From positions 186,001-250,000 of the forward strand of contig NZ_ACYY01000001.1 of assembly GCF_000176015.1 (NCBI RefSeq): DNA of 64,000 nucleotides, given 5' to 3'. Within the stretch, counting starts at the first letter, position 1; the number at the start of each line of letters is the position of its first letter. The notes beneath the pieces are model-generated. The model had not been told where the DNA came from. It did not search any database and was given only the letters and a program-made list of their open reading frames with translations. Both the position numbers and the translations under genes were made by a program. This DNA is from Rhodobacter ferrooxidans. GTDB lineage: Bacteria; Pseudomonadota; Alphaproteobacteria; Rhodobacterales; Rhodobacteraceae. Below, piece after piece: positions 35,623-45,202 of the stretch.

Positions 35623-35717
35623 CCTTTCCCCGCCCCGCACCGGCGTTCCCCGGCCTTTGGGTGGACGCCGCCCGCCGCCCGGCCTAGTCTGGAGGCAACC
35701 GAATCCCGCGAGGCCCA

Positions 35718-37451
35718 ATGTCCGACACACCCGAGCCAGGCTATCAGGTTCTTGCGCGCAAATACCGCCCCGCCACCTTTGCCGACCTTATCGGGCAAGA
35801 GGCGATGGTGCGCACGCTGAAAAATGCCTTTGCCGCCGACCGCATTGCCCATGCCTTCGTGATGACCGGGGTGCGGGGGGTGGGCAAGACCACCACCGCC
35901 CGCATCATCGCCAAGGGGCTGAACTGCATCGGCCCCGACGGCAAGGGTGGCCCGACCACCGAACCCTGCGGGGTTTGCGAGCCGTGCCGGGCGATTGCCG
36001 AAGGCCGGCATGTCGATGTGATGGAAATGGATGCCGCCTCGCGCACTGGCGTGGGCGATATCCGCGAGGTCATTGATTCCGTTCACTATCGGGCGGCCTC
36101 GGCGCGCTACAAGATCTACATCATCGACGAAGTGCACATGCTGTCGAATGCCGCCTTCAACGCGCTGCTGAAAACGCTGGAAGAGCCGCCCGCGCATGTG
36201 AAGTTCATCTTTGCCACTACGGAAATCCGCAAGGTGCCGGTGACGGTGCTGTCGCGCTGCCAGCGCTTCGATCTGAAACGCATCGAGCCGGAAGTGATGC
36301 TGACGCATCTGGCCCGCATCGCCGCTTTGGAAGGGGCCAGTCTGGCCCCCGACGCGCTGGCGCTGATCACCCGCGCTGCCGAAGGCTCGGTGCGCGATGC
36401 GATGAGCCTGATGGATCAGGCGATTGCCCATGGCGCGGGGGAAACCAGTGCGGCGCAGGTGCGGGCGATGCTGGGTCTGGCCGACCGGGGCCGGGTGCTC
36501 GATCTGTTCGATCTGGTGATGAAAGGCGATGCGGCGGGGGCCTTGTCGGAACTCTCGGCGCAATATGCCGATGGCGCCGACCCGATGGCGGTGCTGCGCG
36601 ATCTGGCCGAGATCACCCACTGGATTTCGGTAATCAAGATCACGCCGGAAGCCGCCGAAGACCCGACCACGCCACCTGACGAACGTCTGCGCGGGCTGGA
36701 GATGGCGGTGCGGCTGCCGATGCGGGCGCTGACCCGGATGTGGCAGATGCTGCTGAAATCGCTGGAGGAAGTGGCGCTGGCGCCCAATGCGATGATGGCC
36801 GCCGAAATGGCGGTAATTCGCCTCACGCATGTGGCCGACCTTCCCGACCCCGAAACCCTGATCCGCAAGCTGCAATCGCAACCCGTGGTGGCGGCGGCTT
36901 CGGTATCCAGCAGCGCGCCCCAGGCGCCGACCACGCGGATGCAGGCGCCCGCCGCAGCGCCGCGCGGGCCGCAGATGGCGGGATCGGCGGCGCTGGCCTT
37001 GGCCGAGGGCGGGTTGGAGGCCTATGCAAGGTTCGAGCAGGTGGTCGATCTAATCCGAGACAAGCGCGACATGAAGCTGCTGGTCGAGGTGGAAACCTGC
37101 CTGCGCCTTGCCCGCTATTCTCCCGGTCGCATCGAGTTTGAACCGACCGACGATGCCCCGCGCGACCTTGCCGCACGGCTGGCGCAGCGGTTGCAGGGTT
37201 GGACTGGCGCGCGGTGGGGGGTTTCGATCGTCAGCGGTGGCGGTGCTGCAACGCTGGCCGAAGACCGCGGCAAGGACTGGCTTGCCGCAAAGGCCGAGGC
37301 GATGCAGAACCCGCTGGTGCAGGCGGTGCTGGCGGCCTTTCCGAACGCCGAAATCACCGCCATCCGCTCGCCCGAGGCGATGGCGCAATCTGCTGCCGCC
37401 GAGGCGCTGCCGGAAGTGGAAGACGAATGGGATCCGTTCGAGGACAATTGA
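35718..37451 (+). CDS. dnaX: DNA polymerase III subunit gamma/tau
   Basis: DnaX is the clamp-loader ATPase of the replicative polymerase. The 577-residue protein has YRPATFADLIGQE at the N-terminus, Walker A GVRGVGKTTTAR (about 52-63), a four-cysteine zinc site CIGPDGKGGPTTEPCGVCEPC (about 74-94), Walker B IIDEVHML and the sensor SRCQRFDLKRI. A C-terminal tau-like extension ends in acidic EVEDEWDPFEDN. GAGG lies before ATG 35718. dnaX-ybaB-recR is a conserved bacterial order. Confidence 0.96.
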   Translation: MSDTPEPGYQVLARKYRPATFADLIGQEAMVRTLKNAFAADRIAHAFVMTGVRGVGKTTTARIIAKGLNCIGPDGKGGPTTEPCGVCEPCRAIAEGRHVDVMEMDAASRTGVGDIREVIDSVHYRAASARYKIYIIDEVHMLSNAAFNALLKTLEEPPAHVKFIFATTEIRKVPVTVLSRCQRFDLKRIEPEVMLTHLARIAALEGASLAPDALALITRAAEGSVRDAMSLMDQAIAHGAGETSAAQVRAMLGLADRGRVLDLFDLVMKGDAAGALSELSAQYADGADPMAVLRDLAEITHWISVIKITPEAAEDPTTPPDERLRGLEMAVRLPMRALTRMWQMLLKSLEEVALAPNAMMAAEMAVIRLTHVADLPDPETLIRKLQSQPVVAAASVSSSAPQAPTTRMQAPAAAPRGPQMAGSAALALAEGGLEAYARFEQVVDLIRDKRDMKLLVEVETCLRLARYSPGRIEFEPTDDAPRDLAARLAQRLQGWTGARWGVSIVSGGGAATLAEDRGKDWLAAKAEAMQNPLVQAVLAAFPNAEITAIRSPEAMAQSAAAEALPEVEDEWDPFEDN

Positions 37452-37464
37452 GAGGAACGACAGC

Positions 37465-37809
37465 ATGCTGAAGGGTTTGGGCGGGCTTGGCGACATGGGC
37501 AAGATGATGAAGGCCGCCAAGGACTTGCAGGAAAAGATGGCGCAGTTGCAATCCGACATGGACCGCATCGTGGTGATCGGCGAATCCGGTGCGGGCCTGG
37601 TGAAGGCGCGCTGCACCGCCAAGGGCGAGTTGACCGGGCTGGAGATTGATCCGTCGATCTTTGTCGCCTCGGAAAAGGAAGTGGTGGAAGACCTGATCCT
37701 GGCCGCGATCAAGGATGCGCAAGGCAAGGCCGGTGCGCGCAGTCAGCAGGAAATGGCCAAGCTGACCGAAGGTCTGGGCCTGCCGCCCGGCATGAACCTG
37801 CCGTTCTGA
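37465..37809 (+). CDS. YbaB/EbfC-family nucleoid-associated protein
   Basis: This 114-residue DNA-binding protein starts with [29 protein letters not shown], a helical dimer arm, and ends [12 protein letters not shown], both typical of YbaB/EbfC. It lies 13 bases after dnaX with AGAGGA before the ATG, and one base before recR, as in many bacteria. The family binds DNA as a tweezer-like homodimer and is linked to nucleoid organisation and possibly recombination. Confidence 0.95.
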   Translation: MLKGLGGLGDMGKMMKAAKDLQEKMAQLQSDMDRIVVIGESGAGLVKARCTAKGELTGLEIDPSIFVASEKEVVEDLILAAIKDAQGKAGARSQQEMAKLTEGLGLPPGMNLPF

Positions 37810-37810
37810 G

Positions 37811-38410
37811 ATGACCGACATCCCCGGCGACATCGAGCAATTGATCGAGTTGATGGCACGTCTGCCGGGGCTGGGGCCAAGGTCGGCGCGGCGGGCGGTG
37901 CTGGTGCTGTTGAAAAAGCGCGGGGCGCTGATGGCACCGCTGGCGCAGGCCATGGCACAGGTTGCGCTGTCGGCGCGCGATTGCACCACATGTGGCAATA
38001 TCGGTGCGGGCGACACCTGTGCGATCTGCGCCGACCCGCGCCGTGCCACCGGCGAGCTGTGCGTGGTCGAGGATGTGGCCGACCTCTGGGCGATGGAGCG
38101 TGGCGGGGCGTTCAAGGGGCGCTATCACGTTCTGGGCGGCACGCTGTCGCCGCTGGACGCGGTGGGGCCGGACACGTTGCGGATCCCGCGGCTGCTGGCG
38201 CGGGTGGCCGAGGAGGGAATCTCCGAGGTGATTCTGGCGCTGAATGCCACGGTCGATGGCCAGACCACGGCGCATTACATTGCCGATGTGCTGGGGGCAT
38301 CCGGCGTTGCCATCACCTCGCTGGCGCAGGGCGTGCCGATCGGTGGCGAGCTGGATTATCTGGACGACGGCACCATCGGGGCGGCGCTGAAGGCGCGCAA
38401 GCGGTTCTGA
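37811..38410 (+). CDS. recR: Recombination mediator protein RecR
   Basis: RecR acts with RecF/RecO to load RecA at gaps. The 199-residue protein has an N-terminal helix-hairpin-helix ([17 protein letters not shown]), a four-cysteine zinc finger [16 protein letters not shown] (about 58-73) and a Toprim domain ([17 protein letters not shown]). The C-terminal [20 protein letters not shown] is diagnostic. ATG 37811 follows the ybaB stop by one base. Confidence 0.97.
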   Translation: MTDIPGDIEQLIELMARLPGLGPRSARRAVLVLLKKRGALMAPLAQAMAQVALSARDCTTCGNIGAGDTCAICADPRRATGELCVVEDVADLWAMERGGAFKGRYHVLGGTLSPLDAVGPDTLRIPRLLARVAEEGISEVILALNATVDGQTTAHYIADVLGASGVAITSLAQGVPIGGELDYLDDGTIGAALKARKRF

Positions 38411-38425
38411 AAAGGGAAATCGGAT

Positions 38426-39328
38426 ATGGACAAGGCAGGGCAGATTGCGGCGGGTCTGGTCGGGCAGGTTGATCTTTATGACGCGCTGCGGCGAGCGTCG
38501 GCCTGTTTGAGCGAGGCCGAAGCGGACGGGCTGCTGCCGTCGGTGATTGCGGCGCTGCCTGCGACCGAGGCTAGGCGGCTGGGGGCTGTGGATGCCGGGC
38601 TGCTGCGGGCGGTGATGCGGGTGGGCGCCGGGTTCGCGGCGGTGCCGGGGGTGGAAGGTCTGGTGCAGCATCTGGCGCAGGTTCCGGTAGCGCCGCTGTT
38701 TCTGCCCGAGATCGGGCAATCGTCACGCATGGCCCTGCGGGCCGACGACCGGCAACCGGGGATGCCCGCCTTCAGCGACCGCGCCTTTGACCCCTGGTTC
38801 GCGGCACAGGGAGTGGATTACGGGCTGGGGGCTTACGGCGAGGTGCGCTCGATCTATGCCAGCGCCCAGTTCGCCGATGCCGCCAGCCCCGAGCGGCGCA
38901 CAAGGCATATAGGAATCGACGTTCTTGCCGCCGTCGGCACGCCGGTGCATGCGCCGCTGGCGGGGCGGGTGGCCTGGGTGACCTATAACGCCGATCCGCT
39001 GGATTATGGCCACACGCTGATCCTGCAGCATGAAGGGTCCGGGCGGGCGTTCTGGACGCTTTATGGCCATCTGGGTGGCAGTCTGCCGGGGCTGTGCCGG
39101 GTGGGCGATATGGTGCAGCCGGGGCAGGTTTTGGCGCATCTTGGGGATTGGCACGAGAACGGCGGCTGGGCGGCGCATCTGCATTTTCAGGTGATGAGCG
39201 ACATGCTGGAGCAGCGGTCCGGGAATTTCTTTGGTGTCGGCCATGCCAGTCTGTGGGACGTGTGGCAGCAGATCTGCCCTGACCCGAACCTGCTGCTGCG
39301 GTTGCCTGCGGGCAGTTTTGCGGTTTAG
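38426..39328 (+). CDS. M23-family (LytM) peptidase-like protein without signal peptide
   Basis: This 300-residue protein has a C-terminal M23 metallopeptidase fold with all zinc/catalytic residues: H161-xxx-D165 (RHIGIDV), H215 in TLYGHL and H251-L-H253. The N-terminal 130 residues resemble no domain I know, and there is no signal peptide or membrane helix. A classical murein-hydrolase role is therefore doubtful unless export is by another route. Similar M23 modules occur fused to kinase and class III aminotransferase domains in large proteins; this may be a standalone relative. It follows recR by 15 bases. Confidence 0.83.
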   Translation: MDKAGQIAAGLVGQVDLYDALRRASACLSEAEADGLLPSVIAALPATEARRLGAVDAGLLRAVMRVGAGFAAVPGVEGLVQHLAQVPVAPLFLPEIGQSSRMALRADDRQPGMPAFSDRAFDPWFAAQGVDYGLGAYGEVRSIYASAQFADAASPERRTRHIGIDVLAAVGTPVHAPLAGRVAWVTYNADPLDYGHTLILQHEGSGRAFWTLYGHLGGSLPGLCRVGDMVQPGQVLAHLGDWHENGGWAAHLHFQVMSDMLEQRSGNFFGVGHASLWDVWQQICPDPNLLLRLPAGSFAV

Positions 39329-39334
39329 GTTTTT

Positions 39335-39390
39335 GGGGGCGCTGCCCCCGCCCGTTCCGGGCTCCCCCGGGATATTTTCGCAGAGGTGAA
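39335..39390. repeat. GC-hairpin intergenic repeat, copy 1 (reverse orientation)
   Basis: A GGGGGCGCTGCCCCC hairpin (39335-39349) is followed by CCCGGGATATTTTCGCAGAGGTGAA. The reverse complement matches the plus-strand TTCACCTTTGCCCAAATATC elements at 52664 and 60726. It lies between the convergent M23 gene and the UPF0261 gene. It is probably a terminator-bearing dispersed repeat. Confidence 0.65.
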
Positions 39391-39392
39391 TG

Positions 39393-40625
39393 TTAAGGGC
39401 GAGCGATGAGGCCTTGATTGAGCCAGGCGTCGAGGATTTGCAGCACGGTATCGGTGAAGGCCTGGTCGTTGATGTGGGCGTCGAGCGGGATCAGTTGCAC
39501 ATTGGCGGGGCATTGGCTGCGGATTTCGTCGCAAAAGGCGGCGTGGGCGGCAGGGTCGCAAAGCGGGGCGCCGGGGCGGTCCCATTCGTGCAGGCCATGG
39601 CTGGGCAGGATCAGGGTGGTGGGGCCGGTGGCGCGGGCCAGTTTGGCACAAAGGCTGCGGGCGACGGCGCGGCGTTCATCGGCGGTCAGCACCACCGAGG
39701 ACAGCAGGCGGTTGTGGGCGTGCAGCGGGTGGTTGGCAAAGCGATCGGGTGTGGGTTGCCAGCCGACCAGATCGACAAGGTCCGAGCAGCCGGGTGCTAC
39801 GATCTGCGGGATACCCGCCAGACCCGCGGCAGTCAGGCGGTCCGGCCCGGCGGTGATGGCGGAACCCATCAGGTGGTTGGACACCTCTTGCGGTGCGAAA
39901 TCCAGCACCGCGGCAAAGGCACCTTGCGCTGACAGGCTTTCGAAGGCCCGCCCGCCCATGCCGGTGGCGTGGAACACCGCCAGATCGAAGCCGCGCGCCT
40001 GCAGCGCCGGTTTCAGCGCGACCATGAAGCGGTGCACGGTCTTGCCGAAGCTGGTCATGCCGATCAGCGGGCGGCTGCGGCTGGGCGGTTCGACCGCGCG
40101 GGCTGCACCCAGAACGGCCCCTGCGGCCTGGGATAGCGCCGCCTTGCAGACCGGGTTCAGCCCGTAAAGCCCGCCCGCCCAAAGGATCATCTGGATATCT
40201 GGTGCCAGCCGTTCGGGCGGGATCATCGGCGAGAAGCTGACGGTGGAGACGACATATTTCGGCACCCCCAGCGGCAGGGCGGCGCAGAGATCGAGCGCGA
40301 GGTCCGTGCCCATGCTGCCGCCCAGCACGAGCACGCCATCGAACCGGCCCTCGGCATGCAGGCGGCGGGCCAGACGGGCGGCCCCCAGCGCCATGATCTG
40401 CATGGCGGTGTTTTCATCCATCGCGGCGATGGCTGCGGCGATGCTGGAACCGGCTTCGGCGGCGACCTGATGCTTGGAAATCTCGGTCGGGGATGCGGGG
40501 TCGCCAAGCACCGAGACATCCATCCGCAGCACCTCGCCGCCCTGCGACAGGATGCGGGCGGCGAGGTAGGACAGCTCGTCGTCCTTGGTATCAAAGGTAC
40601 CTGCGATCAGGATGCGGTTGCCCAT
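39393..40625 (-). CDS. Tm-1-like ATP-binding (UPF0261) family protein
   Basis: This 410-residue cytosolic protein begins MGNRILIAGTFDTKDDELSYLAARI, the hallmark of UPF0261/Tm-1 N-terminal domains. The nucleotide-binding VLGGSMGTDLALDL lies near residue 100, and GTSL-type C-terminal motifs include HATGMGGRAFESL and LPSHGLHEWDRPGAP. Plant Tm-1 binds a viral replicase; bacterial relatives often sit in catabolic operons and are biochemically uncharacterised. It lies seven bases after the ALDH stop in the TctABC locus. Confidence 0.85.
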   Translation of the reverse strand: MGNRILIAGTFDTKDDELSYLAARILSQGGEVLRMDVSVLGDPASPTEISKHQVAAEAGSSIAAAIAAMDENTAMQIMALGAARLARRLHAEGRFDGVLVLGGSMGTDLALDLCAALPLGVPKYVVSTVSFSPMIPPERLAPDIQMILWAGGLYGLNPVCKAALSQAAGAVLGAARAVEPPSRSRPLIGMTSFGKTVHRFMVALKPALQARGFDLAVFHATGMGGRAFESLSAQGAFAAVLDFAPQEVSNHLMGSAITAGPDRLTAAGLAGIPQIVAPGCSDLVDLVGWQPTPDRFANHPLHAHNRLLSSVVLTADERRAVARSLCAKLARATGPTTLILPSHGLHEWDRPGAPLCDPAAHAAFCDEIRSQCPANVQLIPLDAHINDQAFTDTVLQILDAWLNQGLIARP

Positions 40626-40632
40626 GCGTCAC

Positions 40633-42120
40633 CTACAACTGTATCCAGGCGGTTTTCAGGTCGGTGTATTTGTCCAGCGCGTGCAAGGACTTGTCGGAGC
40701 CATTGCCCGATTGCTTGACCCCGCCCAAGGGCACCGTGGCATCGGCGCCGCCATAGGTGTTCACATGCACCACCCCGGCGCGGATGCCGCGGATCATCCG
40801 GTGGGCGCGGGAAAGGTTGGCGGTCCAGACCCCGGCGGCAAGGCCGTAATCGGTGGCGTTGGCCAGCGCCAGGGCCTCGGCTTCGGTATCAAAGGCGGTC
40901 ACCGCCAGCACCGGGCCGAACACCTCCTCGCGCGCCAGCCGGTGCTGCGGGGCGACATGGGTGACGATGGTGGGCTGCATGTAATAGCCGCCGGTTTCGG
41001 TCAGCGCACGGGTGCCACCCAGGGCGATATGGCCGCCTTCGGCCATGGCGTCGGTGATGAAACCGAGGTTGGCGGCAAGCTGGGTTTCCGAGTTCACGGC
41101 ACCAATCTGGGTGTCCAGTTGCAGCGGGTTGCCGAGGGTCATCTTTTCGGTGGCTTCCGCCAAGGCGGCCACGAAATCGTCGTGGATCGAGGCTTCCACC
41201 AGCAGCCGCGATCCTGCCACGCAGACCTGGCCCGCATTGCGGAAGATGGCGAAGGCGGCGGTTTTGGCAGCCAGCGCCAGATCGGGGGCATCGGCAAAGA
41301 TGATGTTGGGGGATTTGCCGCCAAGCTCCAGATAGCACCGCTTCAGGTTCGAGGCGGCGGAGTATTGCAGCAGCTTCCGCCCGGTGGCGCCAGAGCCGGT
41401 AAACACCAGCACATCGACATCCATGCTCAGCGCCAATGCCTCGCCCGTCACCCGCCCCGGCCCGGTGACGACGTTCAACACACCCGGCGGCAGGCCCGCC
41501 TCCAGCGCCAGTTCCGCCAGCCGCAGCAGCGACAGCGAGGCGGTTTCGGCAGGTTTCAGCACCACGGAATTGCCCGCGGCCAAGGCTGGCGCCAGTTTCC
41601 ACGCGCCGATCATCAGTGGGAAATTCCACGGCACGATGGCCGCCACCACCCCCACCGGCTCGCGGTGGATCAGCGCCAAAATGTTGGCGGGGGTCGGGGC
41701 AATCTCGCCATAGACCTTGTCGATGGCCTCGGCATAATAGCGGAAGGTGCCCGCCGCCGAGCCGGGTTCGGCCTTGATCGCCATGGCGATATCGGTGCCG
41801 TTGTCGCGCACGCCAAGCACGGCCAACTCGACCGCATGAGCCTCGATCAGATCGGCCAGCCGGTGCAGCACGGCCTTGCGGGCGGCGGGCGTGGCGCGCG
41901 ACCAGACACCGGACTCGAACGCAGCACGGGCCGCAGCGGTGGCGCGGGCCACGTCGGCGGCGGAGGCCGAGGCGAGGGTGGTCAGCACTTGACCGTCGAT
42001 CGGCGAGAGCACCTCGGACCGCGGGTTCTGCCCGTCGCCCCACGCGCCGTTGATCAGCAATTGGCCCGGCGCCACCGGCAGGCGGGCAAGGCGGTCGATG
42101 GTTGGTTGGTCAAGAGTCAT
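40633..42120 (-). CDS. NAD(P)-dependent aldehyde dehydrogenase
   Basis: This 495-residue enzyme oxidises an aldehyde to the acid. ATG 42120 overlaps the tctA end by 11 bases. It has VPWNFPLMIGAWKLAPALAAGN, the cofactor loop TGSGATGRKLL, the general base in LELGGKSPN (about E262) and the nucleophilic cysteine in GQVCVAGSR (about C300). The closest groups by eye are gamma-aminobutyraldehyde/betaine aldehyde dehydrogenases. With a class III aminotransferase nearby it may oxidise an amine-derived semialdehyde; this is inference. Confidence 0.92.
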   Translation of the reverse strand: MTLDQPTIDRLARLPVAPGQLLINGAWGDGQNPRSEVLSPIDGQVLTTLASASAADVARATAAARAAFESGVWSRATPAARKAVLHRLADLIEAHAVELAVLGVRDNGTDIAMAIKAEPGSAAGTFRYYAEAIDKVYGEIAPTPANILALIHREPVGVVAAIVPWNFPLMIGAWKLAPALAAGNSVVLKPAETASLSLLRLAELALEAGLPPGVLNVVTGPGRVTGEALALSMDVDVLVFTGSGATGRKLLQYSAASNLKRCYLELGGKSPNIIFADAPDLALAAKTAAFAIFRNAGQVCVAGSRLLVEASIHDDFVAALAEATEKMTLGNPLQLDTQIGAVNSETQLAANLGFITDAMAEGGHIALGGTRALTETGGYYMQPTIVTHVAPQHRLAREEVFGPVLAVTAFDTEAEALALANATDYGLAAGVWTANLSRAHRMIRGIRAGVVHVNTYGGADATVPLGGVKQSGNGSDKSLHALDKYTDLKTAWIQL

Positions 42121-43615
42121 TGATCTGCCAGTCCTTGCGCGGGCGGCGGCGGGCTTTGCGCGCACCACGAATGGTGAAGATGATCAGCAGCGCCAGCGCC
42201 GCCACCATGGCCGCCGAAATCGGCCTTGTCACGAAGATCGACGGATCGCCGTTCGACCCGCCCAGCGCCTGCCGCATCCGCCCCTCCAGAATCGGCCCCA
42301 TCACCAGCCCCAGCAGGATCGGCGTCAGCGGCCAGCGGTGGCTGCGCAGGATGTAGCCCAGCAGGCCGAATACCATGGCAATGCCGCAATCGGACAGGCT
42401 GTAATTGCTGGCATAGGTGCCGATCAGCGACAGCGTCAGGATCACCACGCCCAGAAATCGCTTGTCCACCAGCGCCGCCTTGGCAATCCATTTGGTGGCC
42501 AGCATCAGAAAGCCGATGATGACGAAATTCATCACCAGAAGGGTCCAATACAGCCCAGCCACGAACTCGGGCCTTTCGATGAAAAGCTGCGGGCCGGGCA
42601 CCACGTTGTGCACCAGAAACACCGCCAGCATCATCGCCGTCAGCTCCTCGCCCGGGATGCCCAGCGCCAGCATCGGGATCAGGGCGGCGGGCGGCACGGC
42701 GTTGTTGGTGGCTTCGGAGACGATGATGCCCTCGGGCGCACCCTTGCCGAACAGATGGCCCTCGGGCGACAGTTTGCGGGCCCAGACATAGTTGACCTGC
42801 TGCGCCAGAAACTCGCCCACACCCGGCATGATGCCGATGAGGATACCGACAAGGGACGACCCGAACAGCGTGCGGGGATAGCGGAACACCTCGGTGAAGC
42901 CGGAAAAGAACCGCCCGGAAAGTTGCACCGGCGGTTTGCTGTGGCTGCGTGCGGTCAGTTGCACCAGCGCCTCGGACATGGCGAAGAGGCCGATCACCAG
43001 CGGCACCAGCGGGATGCCCGACATCAGCGGTTGAAAACCGAAGGAAAAGCGTTGGGTGGCATAGGCGGTTTCCACGCCGACGGTGGCCAGAAACAGCCCG
43101 AAGCACAGCGCAGCCAACGCCTCGATCCGCCGCCCGCCGTGGCCGATGATCACCAGCACCAGGGCGGCCAGCGCCAGCATGGCGAACTCGGCCGAGCCGA
43201 AGTGCCGCGCCACCTGCGCCAACGGTCTGGTCAGCAGCATCAGCGCCAGCACGGCGCAGATCCCACCGACAAAGCTGGAGGAATAGGCCAGCGACATTGC
43301 GCGCCGCGCCTCGCCCCGGTCGGCAAAGGGCTTGGCCTCCATCGCCGTCAGCACCGCCACCGGGCTGCCGGGGGTGTTGATCAAGACCGCCGGGATGGCC
43401 GAACCATAGGCCGCGCCGCAATAGACCCCCAGAAGCAGGGTCATGCCGGTCAGCGGGTCCATCGAGAACGTGGTGGGCAGCAGGATCGAGATCGTGACTG
43501 CCGCCCCGGCCCCCGGAATGGCGCCGACCACCACGCCAAGGATGGCACCGAACACCATGACGAAGAACACCGTGGGGTCGGCAAGCTGGGCAAGGCCGGT
43601 CAGCAGGAACTCCAT
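42110..43615 (-). CDS. tctA: Tripartite tricarboxylate transporter large permease (TctA family)
   Basis: This 501-residue membrane protein with about 12 helices is the large subunit of a TTT-type secondary importer for carboxylates. The diagnostic N-terminal GAIPGAGAAVTISILLPTTFSMDPLTGMTLLLGVYCGAAYGSAIPAVLINTPG region is present, as are GIMPGVGEFLAQQ and GIPGEELTAMMLA repeats. It lies ten bases after tctB, and the 3' end overlaps the ALDH start. The substrate is unknown. Confidence 0.93.
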   Translation of the reverse strand: MEFLLTGLAQLADPTVFFVMVFGAILGVVVGAIPGAGAAVTISILLPTTFSMDPLTGMTLLLGVYCGAAYGSAIPAVLINTPGSPVAVLTAMEAKPFADRGEARRAMSLAYSSSFVGGICAVLALMLLTRPLAQVARHFGSAEFAMLALAALVLVIIGHGGRRIEALAALCFGLFLATVGVETAYATQRFSFGFQPLMSGIPLVPLVIGLFAMSEALVQLTARSHSKPPVQLSGRFFSGFTEVFRYPRTLFGSSLVGILIGIMPGVGEFLAQQVNYVWARKLSPEGHLFGKGAPEGIIVSEATNNAVPPAALIPMLALGIPGEELTAMMLAVFLVHNVVPGPQLFIERPEFVAGLYWTLLVMNFVIIGFLMLATKWIAKAALVDKRFLGVVILTLSLIGTYASNYSLSDCGIAMVFGLLGYILRSHRWPLTPILLGLVMGPILEGRMRQALGGSNGDPSIFVTRPISAAMVAALALLIIFTIRGARKARRRPRKDWQINDS

Positions 43616-43625
43616 CGCGCGCCCC

Positions 43626-44174
43626 CTAGAACCAGCGGATCAGCGCGGTGCGCAAGGCATCCGGCGCCAGATCGTAAAGCGGCGGCGCGGGCATCCAGAC
43701 GCCCAGACCGACGCGAAAGATCGCCACCAGCGCCAGGGCGGTCAGCACCCCGGTCAGCAGCCAGCGCGGGCTGGTCAGCCGCACCCGCAGCATCAGGCCA
43801 AGGATGAAGGTCAGGGTGGCCAGCAGATAGCCCAGATGGCCGATCGCCCAGACATAGATCGCGAAATAGGCCAGGAATTCCACAGGCCGCAGCCATCCCA
43901 GGATGTTCTGCCGCGCCACGATCCGTTCCTCGGGCGTTGGCGGGTCGGCGCGCAGGTCGGTCAGGGCGCGGCCCAGGGTGATCAGGTTGGCCAGAGTCAG
44001 CCCCGCCAGTGCCAGCCCCGGCATCAGCGCAGGCCGCGTCCACCAGCCGCCCGAGGCCTGCCCCCAGCGGGTGGCCCAGGGCATCGCCAGCAACAACGCC
44101 AGCGCCACGGCAAAGAACATCGCCGTCAGCGCCAGACTTTCCAGCCGGTTGGCCGGCAGTTCGTCATCGGTCAT
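43626..44174 (-). CDS. tctB: Tripartite tricarboxylate transporter small permease (TctB family)
   Basis: This 182-residue protein has four predicted membrane helices, the second after a short cytosolic loop, as usual for TctB. The sequence is poorly conserved, so the call rests on length, topology (LALTAMFFAVALALLLAMPWA; LAYFAIYVWAIGHLGYLLATLTFILGLMLRV) and position between tctC and tctA. ATG 44174 is preferred over an 11-residue extension. Confidence 0.85.
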   Translation of the reverse strand: MTDDELPANRLESLALTAMFFAVALALLLAMPWATRWGQASGGWWTRPALMPGLALAGLTLANLITLGRALTDLRADPPTPEERIVARQNILGWLRPVEFLAYFAIYVWAIGHLGYLLATLTFILGLMLRVRLTSPRWLLTGVLTALALVAIFRVGLGVWMPAPPLYDLAPDALRTALIRWF

Positions 44175-44237
44175 TCCGGCCTCGGCGGTTGGAGAACGGA
44201 GGCGCACCCGGCGGCACGCCCCCAGAGGGTGACAGGC

Positions 44238-45182
44238 TTATTCGGTCACGCCAAGCTGTTCGCGCACCGATTTCAACTGGTCATAGTCCAGATTGATCCG
44301 CTCGGCCGAAGCTGCGGCGTCCAGCCAATAGACCTGCGCGCCGGTGGTCTTGGCGATCTCCTGTGCCGCTGCACTGGCCACCACGGCTTGCGCTGCGGCG
44401 GCGATCTTGTCCTTCACCTCTTGCGGCGTGCCTTTGGGCACGAACAGCCCGTTCCACAGCGTGCTGTCCAGTGCGGGCACCAGTTCGGCCAGCGTCGGCG
44501 CATCGGGCGTGATCGACATCCGCTCGCCGGTGATGGTGGCCAGCACCTTGATGTCGTTCAGGCAGGGCAGCACCAGTTGCGCCGTGGTGTTGATCACGTC
44601 GGCATCGCCATTGGCCAGGGTCGAACAATCCAGCGCGTCAAACGCCGCCTCGGCGCCGAACTTGCCGCCAAGGGTCTGGGTACCCAGCATGGTCAGCAGC
44701 GTCGGCTCCAGCCCGTAGCCGAAATGCCCCAGCCGCACGGTGTTGGTTTTGGAATAGTCGGCCAGCTCCTGCAGCGTGCTGTAGGGCGCGTCCTTGGCGG
44801 TTGCGATCAGGAACGGATAGGTCAGAAAAATGCCGATCGGCTCGAAGGTGTCGCGCTGCACCTGCGCATCCGGGCCCATGGTCTTCACTGTCGGAATACC
44901 GATCACGAAAGAGCCGATCTTGTAGCCGTCCGCCGGGGCCTGCGCCACTTCCAGCGCGCCGACGATGCCACCACCACCGGGGCGGTTGACCACGGCAGCA
45001 GGCGCGCCGGTCTGCTTCTGGAATTCCTCGGCGATCATCCGGGTCAGCACGTCTTCCAGATCACCCGGCGGCCAGGGCACGATGAAGGTCACCGGCTTTT
45101 CCGGGTATTCCGCCAGCGCCGCCCCCGACATCAGGGCCAGCGAGGCCGCACAGACTCCGGCCATCAGGACAAGTTTCTTCAT
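44238..45182 (-). CDS. tctC: Tripartite tricarboxylate transporter substrate-binding protein (TctC/Bug family)
   Basis: This 314-residue periplasmic binding protein has a signal peptide (MKKLVLMAGVCAASLALMSGAALA). The mature N-terminus EYPEKPVTFIVPWPPGD and NRPGGGGIVGALEVAQAPADGY are typical Bug-family ligand-site segments. It feeds TctA/TctB. It is the first gene of the operon, divergent from the iclR gene across a 130-base region with an excellent palindrome. Confidence 0.93.
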   Translation of the reverse strand: MKKLVLMAGVCAASLALMSGAALAEYPEKPVTFIVPWPPGDLEDVLTRMIAEEFQKQTGAPAAVVNRPGGGGIVGALEVAQAPADGYKIGSFVIGIPTVKTMGPDAQVQRDTFEPIGIFLTYPFLIATAKDAPYSTLQELADYSKTNTVRLGHFGYGLEPTLLTMLGTQTLGGKFGAEAAFDALDCSTLANGDADVINTTAQLVLPCLNDIKVLATITGERMSITPDAPTLAELVPALDSTLWNGLFVPKGTPQEVKDKIAAAAQAVVASAAAQEIAKTTGAQVYWLDAAASAERINLDYDQLKSVREQLGVTE

Positions 45183-45202
45183 TGCAATCTCCCTGGTGTG
45201 AT

